In this document: positions 47,304 to 56,047 of the stretch, one piece after another | Layout: each line of letters starts with the position of its first letter | How positions within the stretch are numbered: the first letter of the stretch is position 1 | Assembly (NCBI GenBank): GCA_030645355.1 | Contig: JAUSNJ010000028.1 | Span: forward strand, 1 to 64,000 | DNA from: Rhodoferax sp. | GTDB taxonomy: Bacteria > Pseudomonadota > Gammaproteobacteria > Burkholderiales > Burkholderiaceae_C | DNA: 64,000 nucleotides | Reading direction: 5' to 3' | Position numbers and translations under genes: made by a program | The notes under the pieces: model-generated | The model's input: the letters and a program-made list of their open reading frames with translations, nothing else | The model's database searches: none | Told to the model about the DNA's origin: nothing

Positions 47304-49634
47304 ATGCCTTCCGTCGACACCGTGTCTCCACCCTTGCCAGCCCCGCAACCCCACGCACGCGAGGCGCTCGCGTTGCTGGACGATCCGCAGGAGTGGAGTG
47401 CTTTCAGTCGACCGTCCGCGCAAGGGCCGGGGTGCTGGGAGTCCAGCGTGGTGATTGAGGGCATGCACTGTGCTGCGTGTTCGCTGACGGTCGAAGAGGC
47501 ACTGAGCCGGATTCCCGGCGTTCTGAGCGCGCAGGTCGGTGCGGCCAGCCACAGGGCCAAAGTCACTTGGTCCGCGTCCCAGGTTCTGCCCTCGGTTTGG
47601 ATGCAAGCGGTGCAAACCAGCGGTTACCGTGCGGTGCCCGCCAACGATGTATTTGCCAGTGAACGGCGCAAACTGGAGACTCGTCAAGCCCTGTGGCGTT
47701 GGTTGGTGGCCGGCCTGTGCATGATGCAGGTCATGATGTATGCCTACCCCGCCTACGTCGCCCATCCCGGTGACCTGACCGCCGAAATGGAGCAGCTGTT
47801 GCGTTGGGCTTCCTGGGTGCTGAGTTTGCCGGTCATGCTCTTTTCTTGCGGTCCCTTCTTCCGCAATGCCGTGCGTGACATCGCCCAAGCGCGCGTCAGC
47901 ATGGATTTGCCGGTGGCGCTGGGCATCTTCATTACCTTTGCAGTCAGTACGGCAGGAACCTTTGAACCACAAGGTACCTTCGGGCGCGAGGTCTATTTTG
48001 ACTCGCTCACGATGTTCGTGTTCTTTCTGCTGACGGGGCGCTGGCTCGAATTGCGCCTGCGTGACCGCACCGCAGGCGCACTGGAGGCGTTGATGAACCG
48101 CTTGCCCGATAGTGTGGACCGGTTGTCGCCCGATGGTGAGTTCGTCCGGGTCGCCGTGCGTCGTATCGTCGTTGGCGATGTATTGCGGGTCTATCCGGGA
48201 GAAGCCTTTGTCGCCGACGGCCTGCTGCAAAGCGGAGAGACACTGGTTGATGAAGCCCTGTTGACTGGCGAATCGCGACCACTTGCGCGTGGAGTCGGTG
48301 CCCATGTATTGGCCGGTAGTCACAACCTCAGCGGCACCGTGCAAGTACGGGTTGAGCAAATGGGGGCTTCCACACGGTTTGCGCAGATTGTGGCCTTGAT
48401 GGAAAGCGCGTCGACCACCAAGCCGGAGGGTGTCTTGCTGGCTGACCGGCTGGCCAAGCCGTTTCTGATCGGCGTCCTGCTGGCGGCGGCGGGTGCCTGT
48501 GCCTGGTGGTGGGGCCGTGATCCAGGACATGCGCTGATGGTGGCCGTGGCGGTGCTGGTGGTGACTTGTCCGTGTGCCCTGTCCCTGGCGACACCCGCAG
48601 CCATGCTTGCGGCAGCCGGCGCGTTGGCTCGCGGTGGCGTGATGGTGCGCAAATTGCAGGCACTGGAGGCGCTGGCCAACGTTGACACGCTGGTATTTGA
48701 CAAGACCGGCACCTTGACACGTGACGCGATGGTTGTCGAGGCGATTGATGTGCGAGAAGGTGTTTCCGCCGACGAGGCACTCGCCATGGCCGCGGCTCTG
48801 GCACGGCACTCCTTGCACCCCGTGTCGAGAGCGTTGGTTGTTACGCACGCCAACCGTGAATCGGCTCCTTCAAGCAGTCGTTTGTGGTCTTGCGATGCGG
48901 TTACAGAGACGCCAGGACGCGGGCTTTCTGGATCGGCTACGGGTGGGCATGGCGGCAGCGATGCGCGGGTCGTTTCGCTGCGCCTGGGCTCAGCAGGTTT
49001 TTGTGCGGTTTCGGCCCACAATTCATCTGGCTTGCACTCGTATCTCAGTGACGATCAGGGTTGGCTTGCCACCTTCTCACTGGCCGAGGATCTGCGTCCG
49101 CAGGCTGCTTTGGTCATTGCTTCGCTGGCAGAGCTTGGCGTTACGGTGCACATGCTTTCGGGTGACAGTGTGGACTCGGTAGCCCGCGTCGCCGCCCAGG
49201 CGGGAATCGCGCACGTACGTGGAGCGTGTACGCCCGACGACAAACTCGCCTGTGTGCGCGCTTTGCAGGCTCAGGGGCATCGTGTTGCCATGGTGGGGGA
49301 TGGTCTAAACGATGGTCCCGTTCTTGCGGGGGCGAACGTGTCGTTTGCCTTTGGGCAAGCGGTTCCATTGGCGCAGGCGAAAGCTGACTTTGTAGTCCTC
49401 GGCGAGAAGTTGATGAGCGTGGTGCACACTGTGAAACTTGCACAGAGGACCCTGCGCATCGTTCGCCAGAATCTCTGGTGGGCGCTGGTCTATAACGCGG
49501 CCTGTGTGCCATTGGCCGTGATCGGACTATTGCCGGCCTGGTTGGCGGGTCTGGGAATGGCCACCAGTTCGTTGGTCGTCGTGCTCAATGCCCTGCGCTT
49601 GGCTCGAAATTTGAGTACTGAAAAGGCTATCTGA
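47304..49634 (+). CDS. ccoI: Copper-exporting P1B-type ATPase CcoI/FixI for cbb3 oxidase assembly
   Basis: A 776-residue heavy-metal P-type ATPase. The N-terminal metal-binding domain has GMHCAAC (53-59). The transmembrane metal site is CPC (422-424, in VTCPCALSLATP). The phosphorylation site is Asp466 in DKTGTLT, the A-domain motif is TGES, and the hinge is MVGDGLNDGPVLAGANVSFAFG. This type moves copper for insertion into CcoN. It overlaps ccoS by one base and heads the cco cluster. Confidence 0.93.
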   Translation: MPSVDTVSPPLPAPQPHAREALALLDDPQEWSAFSRPSAQGPGCWESSVVIEGMHCAACSLTVEEALSRIPGVLSAQVGAASHRAKVTWSASQVLPSVWMQAVQTSGYRAVPANDVFASERRKLETRQALWRWLVAGLCMMQVMMYAYPAYVAHPGDLTAEMEQLLRWASWVLSLPVMLFSCGPFFRNAVRDIAQARVSMDLPVALGIFITFAVSTAGTFEPQGTFGREVYFDSLTMFVFFLLTGRWLELRLRDRTAGALEALMNRLPDSVDRLSPDGEFVRVAVRRIVVGDVLRVYPGEAFVADGLLQSGETLVDEALLTGESRPLARGVGAHVLAGSHNLSGTVQVRVEQMGASTRFAQIVALMESASTTKPEGVLLADRLAKPFLIGVLLAAAGACAWWWGRDPGHALMVAVAVLVVTCPCALSLATPAAMLAAAGALARGGVMVRKLQALEALANVDTLVFDKTGTLTRDAMVVEAIDVREGVSADEALAMAAALARHSLHPVSRALVVTHANRESAPSSSRLWSCDAVTETPGRGLSGSATGGHGGSDARVVSLRLGSAGFCAVSAHNSSGLHSYLSDDQGWLATFSLAEDLRPQAALVIASLAELGVTVHMLSGDSVDSVARVAAQAGIAHVRGACTPDDKLACVRALQAQGHRVAMVGDGLNDGPVLAGANVSFAFGQAVPLAQAKADFVVLGEKLMSVVHTVKLAQRTLRIVRQNLWWALVYNAACVPLAVIGLLPAWLAGLGMATSSLVVVLNALRLARNLSTEKAI

Positions 49635-49771
49635 TGGACATTTTGTATTTGTTGATTCCCCTGTCTGTTGTGTTGGTGTTCTTTATTTTGGGCGGCCTTT
49701 GGTGGGCCATACATAGGGGCCAGTTCGAAGATATCGAGGCCGAGGGTGAAAGGATCCTGAAAGATTCTTAA
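49634..49771 (+). CDS. ccoS: cbb3-type oxidase assembly protein CcoS
   Basis: A 45-residue single-span membrane protein, MDILYLLIPLSVVLVFFILG followed by GLWWAIHRGQFEDIEAEGER, exactly the CcoS pattern (hydrophobic helix, then W-A-x-x-x-GQF-x-D). It is needed to bring cofactors into CcoN (family knowledge). The start overlaps the ccoI stop (tgatg). Confidence 0.93.
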   Translation: MDILYLLIPLSVVLVFFILGGLWWAIHRGQFEDIEAEGERILKDS

Positions 49772-49797
49772 CTAATCTTAAGAACTTTTAGGTGGGT

Positions 49798-49811
49798 TTG
49801 ACATGGGTCAA
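49798..49811. promoter_or_regulatory. FNR-like palindrome upstream of ccoN
   Basis: ttgac-atgg-gtcaa is a perfect inverted repeat matching the FNR half-site except for C/G at the inner position, 59 bp before the ccoN start. It probably drives ccoNOQP under low oxygen. The variant base may lower affinity. Confidence 0.7.
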
Positions 49812-49870
49812 CCTCTACGCGTAAAGCCCCGGTAAAAATCCCAGCAGGTTTTAATAGGAAAGAGGTAAAA

Positions 49871-51307
49871 ATGGCATTTGCAAATCAACAGGCAACTGTA
49901 TACAACGACACCGTTGTACGCCAGTTCGCCATCATGACGGTGGTTTGGGGTGTGGTTGGCATGCTGGTCGGCGTCATCATCGCCGCGCAGCTTGCTTGGC
50001 CTGAACTGAACCTGGGTATTCCATGGTTGACCTACGGGCGACTACGACCATTGCACACCAACGCGGTGATTTTTGCGTTTGGCGGCTGTGCATTGTTTGC
50101 CACGGTTTATTACGTTGTGCAGCGTACCTGCCAGGTACGCTTGTTCAGCGACAAGCTGGCGGCCTTCACCTTTTGGGGTTGGCAGTTGGTCATTGTGGCT
50201 GCAGCCGTCTCTTTGCCGCTGGGTTACACCACTGGCAAGGAATATGCGGAGCTGGAGTGGCCGGTTGACATCCTGATCACGCTGATCTGGGTGGCCTATG
50301 CAGTTGTGTTCTTCGGTACCGTTGGTACACGCAAGGTCAAGCACATCTACGTGGCCAACTGGTTCTTTGGCGCGTTCATCATCGCTGTCGCGATTTTGCA
50401 CATTGTCAACAGTGCGGAAATTCCTGCAGGCCCCCTGAAGTCCTACTCGGCCTACGCCGGTGTCCAGGACGCCATGATCCAGTGGTGGTACGGCCACAAC
50501 GCGGTGGGCTTTTTCCTGACCGCAGCTTTCCTGGGCATGATGTACTACTTCATCCCCAAGCAAGCCGGTCGCCCTGTTTACAGCTACCGCCTGTCCATCG
50601 TCCACTTCTGGGCGCTGATCTTCACTTACATGTGGGCGGGTCCTCACCACCTGCACTACACCGCGCTGCCTGACTGGACCCAGTCGGTCGGTATGGTGTT
50701 CTCCTTGATTCTTCTGGCTCCCAGCTGGGGCGGCATGATCAACGGCATCATGACCCTGTCCGGCGCTTGGCACAAGCTGCGTGACGACCCCATCCTGCGT
50801 TTCCTGATCGTGTCCCTGTCCTTCTACGGCATGTCCACCTTCGAAGGTCCCATGATGTCCATCAAGACGGTTAACGCATTGAGCCACTACACCGACTGGA
50901 CCGTGGGTCACGTGCACTCCGGCGCCCTGGGTTGGGTGGGTCTGGTGTCCATGGGTTCCCTGTACTACCTGATTCCCCGCCTGTTCGGCCAGAAGCAGAT
51001 GTACAGCGTGAAAGCCATTGAAGTGCACTTCTGGACTGCCACCATCGGTATCGTTATCTACATTGCTGCCATGTGGATTGCCGGGGTAATGCAAGGTCTG
51101 ATGTGGCGCGCTATCAACGCTGACGGCACTTTGACCTACACCTTTGTTGAGTCGGTCAAGGCGACGTACCCGTTCTATGTGCTGCGTTTGTTGGGTGGTT
51201 TGCTGTACCTCACCGGTATGGTGATCATGCTCTGGAACACTTTGAAGACAGCTACTGCGGGTCGTGCAGTGGATGTGAACATTCCAGCTGCTGTTGCACA
51301 CGCTTAA
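49871..51307 (+). CDS. ccoN: Cytochrome cbb3 oxidase subunit I
   Basis: A 478-residue heme-copper oxidase catalytic subunit with about 12 membrane helices. Metal ligands are visible: His in [12 protein letters not shown] (low-spin heme), [16 protein letters not shown] (the Cu-B His pair region), [14 protein letters not shown] and [13 protein letters not shown]. This is the high-affinity terminal oxidase for microaerobic respiration. AGGAAAGAGG lies just before the ATG. It heads ccoNOQP. Confidence 0.97.
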   Translation: MAFANQQATVYNDTVVRQFAIMTVVWGVVGMLVGVIIAAQLAWPELNLGIPWLTYGRLRPLHTNAVIFAFGGCALFATVYYVVQRTCQVRLFSDKLAAFTFWGWQLVIVAAAVSLPLGYTTGKEYAELEWPVDILITLIWVAYAVVFFGTVGTRKVKHIYVANWFFGAFIIAVAILHIVNSAEIPAGPLKSYSAYAGVQDAMIQWWYGHNAVGFFLTAAFLGMMYYFIPKQAGRPVYSYRLSIVHFWALIFTYMWAGPHHLHYTALPDWTQSVGMVFSLILLAPSWGGMINGIMTLSGAWHKLRDDPILRFLIVSLSFYGMSTFEGPMMSIKTVNALSHYTDWTVGHVHSGALGWVGLVSMGSLYYLIPRLFGQKQMYSVKAIEVHFWTATIGIVIYIAAMWIAGVMQGLMWRAINADGTLTYTFVESVKATYPFYVLRLLGGLLYLTGMVIMLWNTLKTATAGRAVDVNIPAAVAHA

Positions 51308-51319
51308 GAGGAAATCAAC

Positions 51320-51946
51320 ATGGCTAATCAAAATACAAACTCTGGGCTGTCGCATGCTGCGATCGAGACGAACAACTTCTTGATGATCGTCCTCATCCTG
51401 TTGGTTTTGCTGGTTGGTGGACTGGTGGAAATTGTTCCACTGTTCTTCCAGAAGTCCACCACGGAACCCATCAAGGGCATCCAGCCCTACACTGCACTGC
51501 AGTTGGCGGGTCGTGACATCTACACGCGTGAGGGTTGCTACAACTGCCACTCGCAGATGATCCGCCCATTCCGGGCCGAGACACTGCGTTATGGTCACTA
51601 CTCGGTGGCCGGCGAGTCTGTCTATGACCATCCATTCCAATGGGGCAGCAAGCGCACGGGCCCGGATTTGGCCCGTGTCGGTGGCAAGTACAGCGACGAA
51701 TGGCACCGCACCCATCTGATCAATCCGCGTGATGTGGTGCCTGAGTCGAATATGCCTGCCTACGCATGGCTGGACAAGAACCAGGTGGACGCGGCGGTCA
51801 TGCCCGCTCACATGAAGGCTCTGCGCACCGTTGGCGTTCCTTACACCGATGAGCAAATCTCCAAGGCAGCGGAAGACGTCAAGGGCAAGACCGAGCTTGA
51901 CGCGATGATTGCCTACCTGCAGGTATTGGGCCTGGCACTCAAGTAA
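51320..51946 (+). CDS. ccoO: Cytochrome cbb3 oxidase subunit II (monoheme c)
   Basis: A 208-residue membrane-anchored cytochrome c. One N-terminal helix ([25 protein letters not shown]) is followed by the heme-binding CYNCH in [16 protein letters not shown]-like context and a distal Met ligand candidate in [11 protein letters not shown]. It passes electrons from CcoP to CcoN. It starts 12 bp after ccoN. Confidence 0.96.
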   Translation: MANQNTNSGLSHAAIETNNFLMIVLILLVLLVGGLVEIVPLFFQKSTTEPIKGIQPYTALQLAGRDIYTREGCYNCHSQMIRPFRAETLRYGHYSVAGESVYDHPFQWGSKRTGPDLARVGGKYSDEWHRTHLINPRDVVPESNMPAYAWLDKNQVDAAVMPAHMKALRTVGVPYTDEQISKAAEDVKGKTELDAMIAYLQVLGLALK

Positions 51947-51961
51947 GTCAAGGAGTTGTAT

Positions 51962-52105
51962 ATGGACATCGATATCAACACCCTTCGATCCGTGGCCACG
52001 GTGGCCAGTTTTATTACCTTCATCGGCATAGTGTGGTGGGCTTGGTCCAAGCGCCGAGCTGACGACTTCTCTGAAGCCGCAAATCTGCCGTTTGAGCAGG
52101 ACTGA
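51962..52105 (+). CDS. ccoQ: Cytochrome cbb3 oxidase subunit CcoQ
   Basis: A 47-residue single-helix protein, MDIDINTLRSVATVASFITF then GIVWWAWSKRRADDFSEAANLPFEQD. This is typical of CcoQ, which stabilises the oxidase complex. AAGGAG lies 8-13 bases before the ATG. It sits between ccoO and ccoP as expected. Confidence 0.93.
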   Translation: MDIDINTLRSVATVASFITFIGIVWWAWSKRRADDFSEAANLPFEQD

Positions 52106-52125
52106 CCCCAGAAAAAGGATTTGAA

Positions 52126-53037
52126 ATGAGTGACTTTACAAGCAACTTCTGGTCGGTTTACGTTGCCGGCATCACGCTGGTGAGTTTTCTTGCCTGCGCG
52201 TTACTGTTGTGGTTCTGCGGCAAGGCAAATGCCTTGACCGCGAATGACAACACCACCGGCCACGTGTGGGACGGTGATTTGCGTGAAATGAACAACCCCC
52301 TGCCTCGCTGGTGGGTATGGTTGTTCGTCATCACGATTGTGTTTGCCCTCGTCTATCTGGTCATGTACCCTGGTTTGGGTAGCTTTGGCGGAAAGCTCGG
52401 TTGGAGCCAGGCGGACCAATACAAGGCTGAAGTGGAGAAAGGCGAGCGTGAAGTGGCACCGTTGTATGCAAAATTCGCTGCGATGAAGCCTGAAGACGTT
52501 TCGCGTGACCCACAAGCCCAGGCAATCGGTGAGCGTTTGTTCATGAACAACTGTTCACAGTGCCATGGCTCGGACGCACGCGGTGCCAAGGGCATTCCCA
52601 ATCTGACGGACGGTGACTGGCTGCATGGCGGCACGCCCGAAAAGATCACGGAAACCCTGACACTGGGACGTATCGGAAATATGCCTCCGATGGCGGCAGC
52701 TGTGGGTACTGCTGATGATGTGAAGAATGTGGCCCACTACGTACTGAGCCTGTCCAACAGTCCGCACGATTCTGTGCGAGCGAACTTGGGCAAGGAAAAG
52801 TTCGTAGCCTGTGCGGCTTGCCACGGAATGGACGGCAAGGGCAATCAAGCCTTGGGCGCTCCTAACCTGACAGACAACATCTGGCTCCACGGTTTTGGCG
52901 AGAACGCCATTGCTGCAATGGTCAACAACGGCAAGGTCAACCAGATGCCGGTCCAGGCTGATCGTCTGAATGCCAGCCAGATTCAAGTGTTGGCGGCCTA
53001 TGTCTGGGGTTTGTCGAATAGCGGCAAAGCCAAGTAG
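52126..53037 (+). CDS. ccoP: Cytochrome cbb3 oxidase subunit III (diheme c)
   Basis: A 303-residue membrane-bound diheme cytochrome c. Two N-terminal helices (about 8-30 and 62-82), then two cytochrome c domains with CSQCH (near 145) and CAACH (near 228). Each is followed by a Met-containing segment (GNMPPM and VNQMP). It collects electrons from soluble cytochrome c or the bc1 complex. Confidence 0.96.
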   Translation: MSDFTSNFWSVYVAGITLVSFLACALLLWFCGKANALTANDNTTGHVWDGDLREMNNPLPRWWVWLFVITIVFALVYLVMYPGLGSFGGKLGWSQADQYKAEVEKGEREVAPLYAKFAAMKPEDVSRDPQAQAIGERLFMNNCSQCHGSDARGAKGIPNLTDGDWLHGGTPEKITETLTLGRIGNMPPMAAAVGTADDVKNVAHYVLSLSNSPHDSVRANLGKEKFVACAACHGMDGKGNQALGAPNLTDNIWLHGFGENAIAAMVNNGKVNQMPVQADRLNASQIQVLAAYVWGLSNSGKAK

Positions 53038-53063
53038 CCAGACGCCGTTGAAAGTGCATTCTT

Positions 53064-54530
53064 TTGCAAGCCGCGGAACCTTCTCAACGTAAAGTCATAC
53101 CGATTGTTCTGTCTCAGGACACCGGGCCGGTAACGCTCCCGGCGGGTGTACCTGTCGAGATGGTTTCGCTGTACGAAGCCCATAAGAAGATCTACCCGCG
53201 CAGCGTTTCGGGTTTGTTCTCCAACTGGCGTTGGGGCATAGTTTTCCTGACCCAACTGGTTTTTTATGGCCTGCCATGGCTGGAATGGGGCCAGCGGCAG
53301 GCCGTGCTGTTTGATCTGGGCGCACGGCGCTTTTACATCTTCGGCCTGGTCCTGTATCCGCAGGACTTTATCTACCTGACCGGCATACTGGTCATCTCTG
53401 CGCTGTCGCTGTTCCTGTTCACCGCAGTGGCCGGGCGCTTGTGGTGTGGCTATGCCTGCCCGCAAACCGTGTACACCGAAATTTTTCTCTGGCTGGAAAA
53501 GAAGACCGAAGGAGATCGATCAGCGCGCATGCGTCGTGATGCCGGGCCCTGGACCGGTGACAAAGCCCTGCGCAAGGTGTCCAAGCATGTGCTGTGGCTG
53601 GCCGTGGCACTGTGGACGGGATTTACCTTTGTAGGTTATTTCACTCCGATCAAGGTTTTGGGCACCGAGTTTCTGCAATTGCAGATGGGTACCTGGGAAA
53701 TTTTTTGGTCACTGTTTTACGGATTCGCTACCTACGGCAACGCCGGTTTCATGCGCGAGCAGGTCTGTAAGCACATGTGTCCCTACGCCCGCTTCCAGAG
53801 TGCCATGTTCGACAAGGACACGCTGATCGTCACTTACGACGCGGAGCGCGGTGAGCCCCGCGGTGCCCGCTCCAAGAGAGCCGACCTGTCGACGCTGAAC
53901 CTGGGCGCCTGTGTGGACTGCAGCCTGTGCGTGCAGGTCTGTCCCACCGGCATCGACATCCGCAAGGGCCTGCAATACGAGTGCATAGGCTGTGGCGCCT
54001 GTGCCGACGTCTGCGACACCGTGATGGACAAGGTGGGCTACCCGCGCGGCTTGGTGAAGTATTCCACGCAGAACGCGGTGAGCCAACACTGGACCAAGGG
54101 TCAAACCCTGCGCCATGTGTTGCGGCCACGGGTACTCGTCTATTCCGCCATTCTGGGTGCAGTGGTGCTGGCCATGGTAGTGAGCCTGGCGCTGCGCACG
54201 CCGTTCAAAGTAGATGTTGTGCGCGACCGTGGCGTCCTGGCCCGTATCGTGGACGGCGGCCAGATTGAGAATGTTTACCGCCTGCAGATCATGAACGCCA
54301 CCGAGGCTACGCAACGCTTTGATATCTCGGTGGAAGGGTTGCCAGGATTGACGATTGCGTCGGATGGCGACACCAGTATTGCTTCCACGCAGGCCCGATG
54401 GGTAGCGGTGAGGGTGCTGGCGCCGTATGATGTCGCCAGTGCTGGCTCGCATACGATTCACTTCTCGGTTACGGGTCAGGGTTCCCTGGGTCGAGTCTCC
54501 GAGAAGTCAGTTTTCATTGTTCCCCGATAA
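53064..54530 (+). CDS. ccoG: cbb3 oxidase accessory ferredoxin-like protein CcoG (RdxA)
   Basis: A 488-residue polytopic membrane protein with two ferredoxin-type clusters, CVDCSLCVQVCP and CIGCGACADVCD, plus the N-terminal WCGYACPQTVYTEIF and CKHMCPYARFQ motifs. A C-terminal Ig-like periplasmic domain follows. CcoG reduces copper for oxidase assembly (family knowledge). The only initiator that keeps the conserved MVSLYEAHKKIYPR region in a normal-length protein is a TTG at 53064; an in-frame stop lies five codons upstream. The next in-frame Met is at residue 33 (EMVSLYE), which could be the true start of a shorter form. Confidence 0.9.
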   Translation: MQAAEPSQRKVIPIVLSQDTGPVTLPAGVPVEMVSLYEAHKKIYPRSVSGLFSNWRWGIVFLTQLVFYGLPWLEWGQRQAVLFDLGARRFYIFGLVLYPQDFIYLTGILVISALSLFLFTAVAGRLWCGYACPQTVYTEIFLWLEKKTEGDRSARMRRDAGPWTGDKALRKVSKHVLWLAVALWTGFTFVGYFTPIKVLGTEFLQLQMGTWEIFWSLFYGFATYGNAGFMREQVCKHMCPYARFQSAMFDKDTLIVTYDAERGEPRGARSKRADLSTLNLGACVDCSLCVQVCPTGIDIRKGLQYECIGCGACADVCDTVMDKVGYPRGLVKYSTQNAVSQHWTKGQTLRHVLRPRVLVYSAILGAVVLAMVVSLALRTPFKVDVVRDRGVLARIVDGGQIENVYRLQIMNATEATQRFDISVEGLPGLTIASDGDTSIASTQARWVAVRVLAPYDVASAGSHTIHFSVTGQGSLGRVSEKSVFIVPR

Positions 54531-54539
54531 GGATTGAAT

Positions 54540-54812
54540 ATGACAAATTCGAAGCCAATGCCTCCTACGCCATCCAGTCCTTGGTGGAAACACGGGCATG
54601 TGTGGTTGGTGATTTCTGGTCCCGCCATTGTGGTGGTTGCATCGTTTGTAACTTATTACCTTGCAGCATCAGGTCAGGACCCCGTTCTGGATGAAGACTA
54701 CTACCGCAAGGGCGTAGAGATCAACAAGACCCTGCAGGACAATCCAGCCAGTCTGGCTCCGGCCACGCAGGCTCGAAACCATGCCGCCACCGGTGTGAAA
54801 TCGCCGAGGTAG
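54540..54812 (+). CDS. ccoH: FixH/CcoH-family protein
   Basis: A 90-residue single-pass membrane protein: a polar N-terminus, one helix (VWLVISGPAIVVVASFVTYYLA) and the conserved DPVLDEDYYRKGVEINKTL segment. This pattern is that of short FixH/CcoH proteins that help assemble cbb3 oxidase. The ATG at 54540 has AAGGA about 8 bases upstream; an earlier TTG at 54534 is less likely. Confidence 0.85.
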   Translation: MTNSKPMPPTPSSPWWKHGHVWLVISGPAIVVVASFVTYYLAASGQDPVLDEDYYRKGVEINKTLQDNPASLAPATQARNHAATGVKSPR

Positions 54813-54815
54813 ACC

Positions 54816-55106
54816 ATGTTGCAACAACGATTGATGTGGATTCTCTGGCCTGCGTTCCTGATGGCGGGCGTACTGGAAATGCTGGTCTTTGCCCTGGTGG
54901 ATCCGCAGGATCTGCACTGGTTCGGCATGCCCCTGGACTGGTCACGCCAGGCCACCTACACCATAGCTTTTTTTGTCTTTTGGGGCGTTGCCGTGGTGTC
55001 CAGCGGGTTGACAACCCTTCTGGCCATGTCGCCATTTGAGGTCAATCGCTGCCCCTTGCCCGATACCGACCGCCCTGATGGATGCCCCAAGCAAGGCGCT
55101 TGCTGA
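54816..55106 (+). CDS. Conserved hypothetical membrane protein of the cbb3 cluster
   Basis: A 96-residue protein with two membrane helices (MWILWPAFLMAGVLEMLVFALV and ATYTIAFFVFWGVAVVSSGLTTLLA) and a short Cys-containing tail (CPLPDTDRPDGCPKQGAC). It starts 3 bp after ccoH and is surely in the same operon. I do not recognise a named family. Its place suggests a role in oxidase assembly or membrane redox, but nothing more can be said. Confidence 0.75.
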   Translation: MLQQRLMWILWPAFLMAGVLEMLVFALVDPQDLHWFGMPLDWSRQATYTIAFFVFWGVAVVSSGLTTLLAMSPFEVNRCPLPDTDRPDGCPKQGAC

Positions 55107-55126
55107 GCGACTTGCCCAGCGATCCG

Positions 55127-55942
55127 TTAACCGCCAACTTTGGAGTTAACGATTTCTTTGAGTTTTTCGGTGTCAATAATGCGGACGTGGCGCTGCTTGA
55201 CCTCAATGATGCCGTCCTCCACAAATTTTGAAAACGTGCGGCTGACGGTTTCCAGCTTCAGCCCCAGGTAGCTGCCGATTTCTTCGCGGGTCATGCGCAG
55301 CACCAATTCCGACTGCGAGAAACCCCTGGCGTGCAGGCGCTGCACCAGATTCAGCAAAAATGCTGCCAACCGCTCTTCGGCCCGCATGCTGCCCAGCAAC
55401 AGCATGACCCCGTTTTCACGGACGATTTCCCGGCTCATGATCTTGTGCACATGGCGCTGCAGGGAATTGACCTCGCGGGAAAGCTCTTCAATCCGGTCAA
55501 AGGGCATGACACAGACTTCTGCGTCTTCCAGTGCAACCGCGTCACAGGTGTGGGTGTCATTGACGATACCGTCCAGCCCGATGACCTCTCCGGCCATTTG
55601 AAAACCCGTAACCTGGTCGCGCCCGTCTTCCGAGGCCACGCAGGTCTTGAAAAAACCGGTTCGAATCGCATACAGACTGGTGAACTTCTCGCCGTTGCGA
55701 AACAGGGTCGCACCGCGTTTGATCTTGCGTCGGCTGGCGACCACGTCCTCGATGCGGTCAAGCTCGGTTGGCGTCAAGCCCAGCGGCATGCACAACTCGC
55801 GCAGATTGCAGTTGGAGCATGCCACTTTTATGGCCTGCGCCGCCAACCCGACGACTTTGGTTTCAATCTTGATCCCATGCAAGGGAGTGGAGTTCGGGCA
55901 AGCTGAAGCGTGGGTTTCGTGTTCAAGCATGGTGTTCACCAA
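55127..55942 (-). CDS. fnr: FNR-type anaerobic transcriptional regulator
   Basis: A Crp/Fnr-family oxygen sensor. The N-terminal [4Fe-4S] ligands are in ACSNCNLRELC (Cys42, Cys45 and Cys51), with the fourth Cys probably in THTCDAVALE. The cyclic-nucleotide-fold domain runs to about 165. The C-terminal helix-turn-helix is TREEIGSYLGLKLETVSRTFSKF. The frame opens with a GTG at 55942; an ATG at 55930 is an equally good start. It is divergent from hemN, with a perfect FNR site between them, so it may autoregulate. It likely controls the cco cluster, uspA and hemN. Confidence 0.94.
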   Translation of the reverse strand: MVNTMLEHETHASACPNSTPLHGIKIETKVVGLAAQAIKVACSNCNLRELCMPLGLTPTELDRIEDVVASRRKIKRGATLFRNGEKFTSLYAIRTGFFKTCVASEDGRDQVTGFQMAGEVIGLDGIVNDTHTCDAVALEDAEVCVMPFDRIEELSREVNSLQRHVHKIMSREIVRENGVMLLLGSMRAEERLAAFLLNLVQRLHARGFSQSELVLRMTREEIGSYLGLKLETVSRTFSKFVEDGIIEVKQRHVRIIDTEKLKEIVNSKVGG

Positions 55943-55980
55943 GGGTCATGTGGTGTGCAGTTTACCCACTTTAAGGGTCC

Positions 55981-55994
55981 TTGATTCATATCAA
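55981..55994. promoter_or_regulatory. FNR-type binding site between fnr and hemN
   Basis: ttgat-tcat-atcaa matches the FNR consensus perfectly. It lies 38 bp upstream of fnr and 53 bp upstream of hemN, suitable for activating hemN and/or autoregulating fnr. Confidence 0.88.
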
Positions 55995-56047
55995 GTACAC
56001 ACAAATCAATTTACGGCAAAGTTAAATAGGATTGGCTCGGAGTATTC

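Noticed and set aside
47259-48848. 529-codon minus-strand frame under ccoI
   Set aside because: It is the complement of a P-type ATPase with all motifs intact on the plus strand.
50042-51856. 604-codon frame on the minus strand under ccoN/ccoO
   Set aside because: It is the mirror of two unmistakable oxidase genes, with His/Gln-rich meaningless composition.
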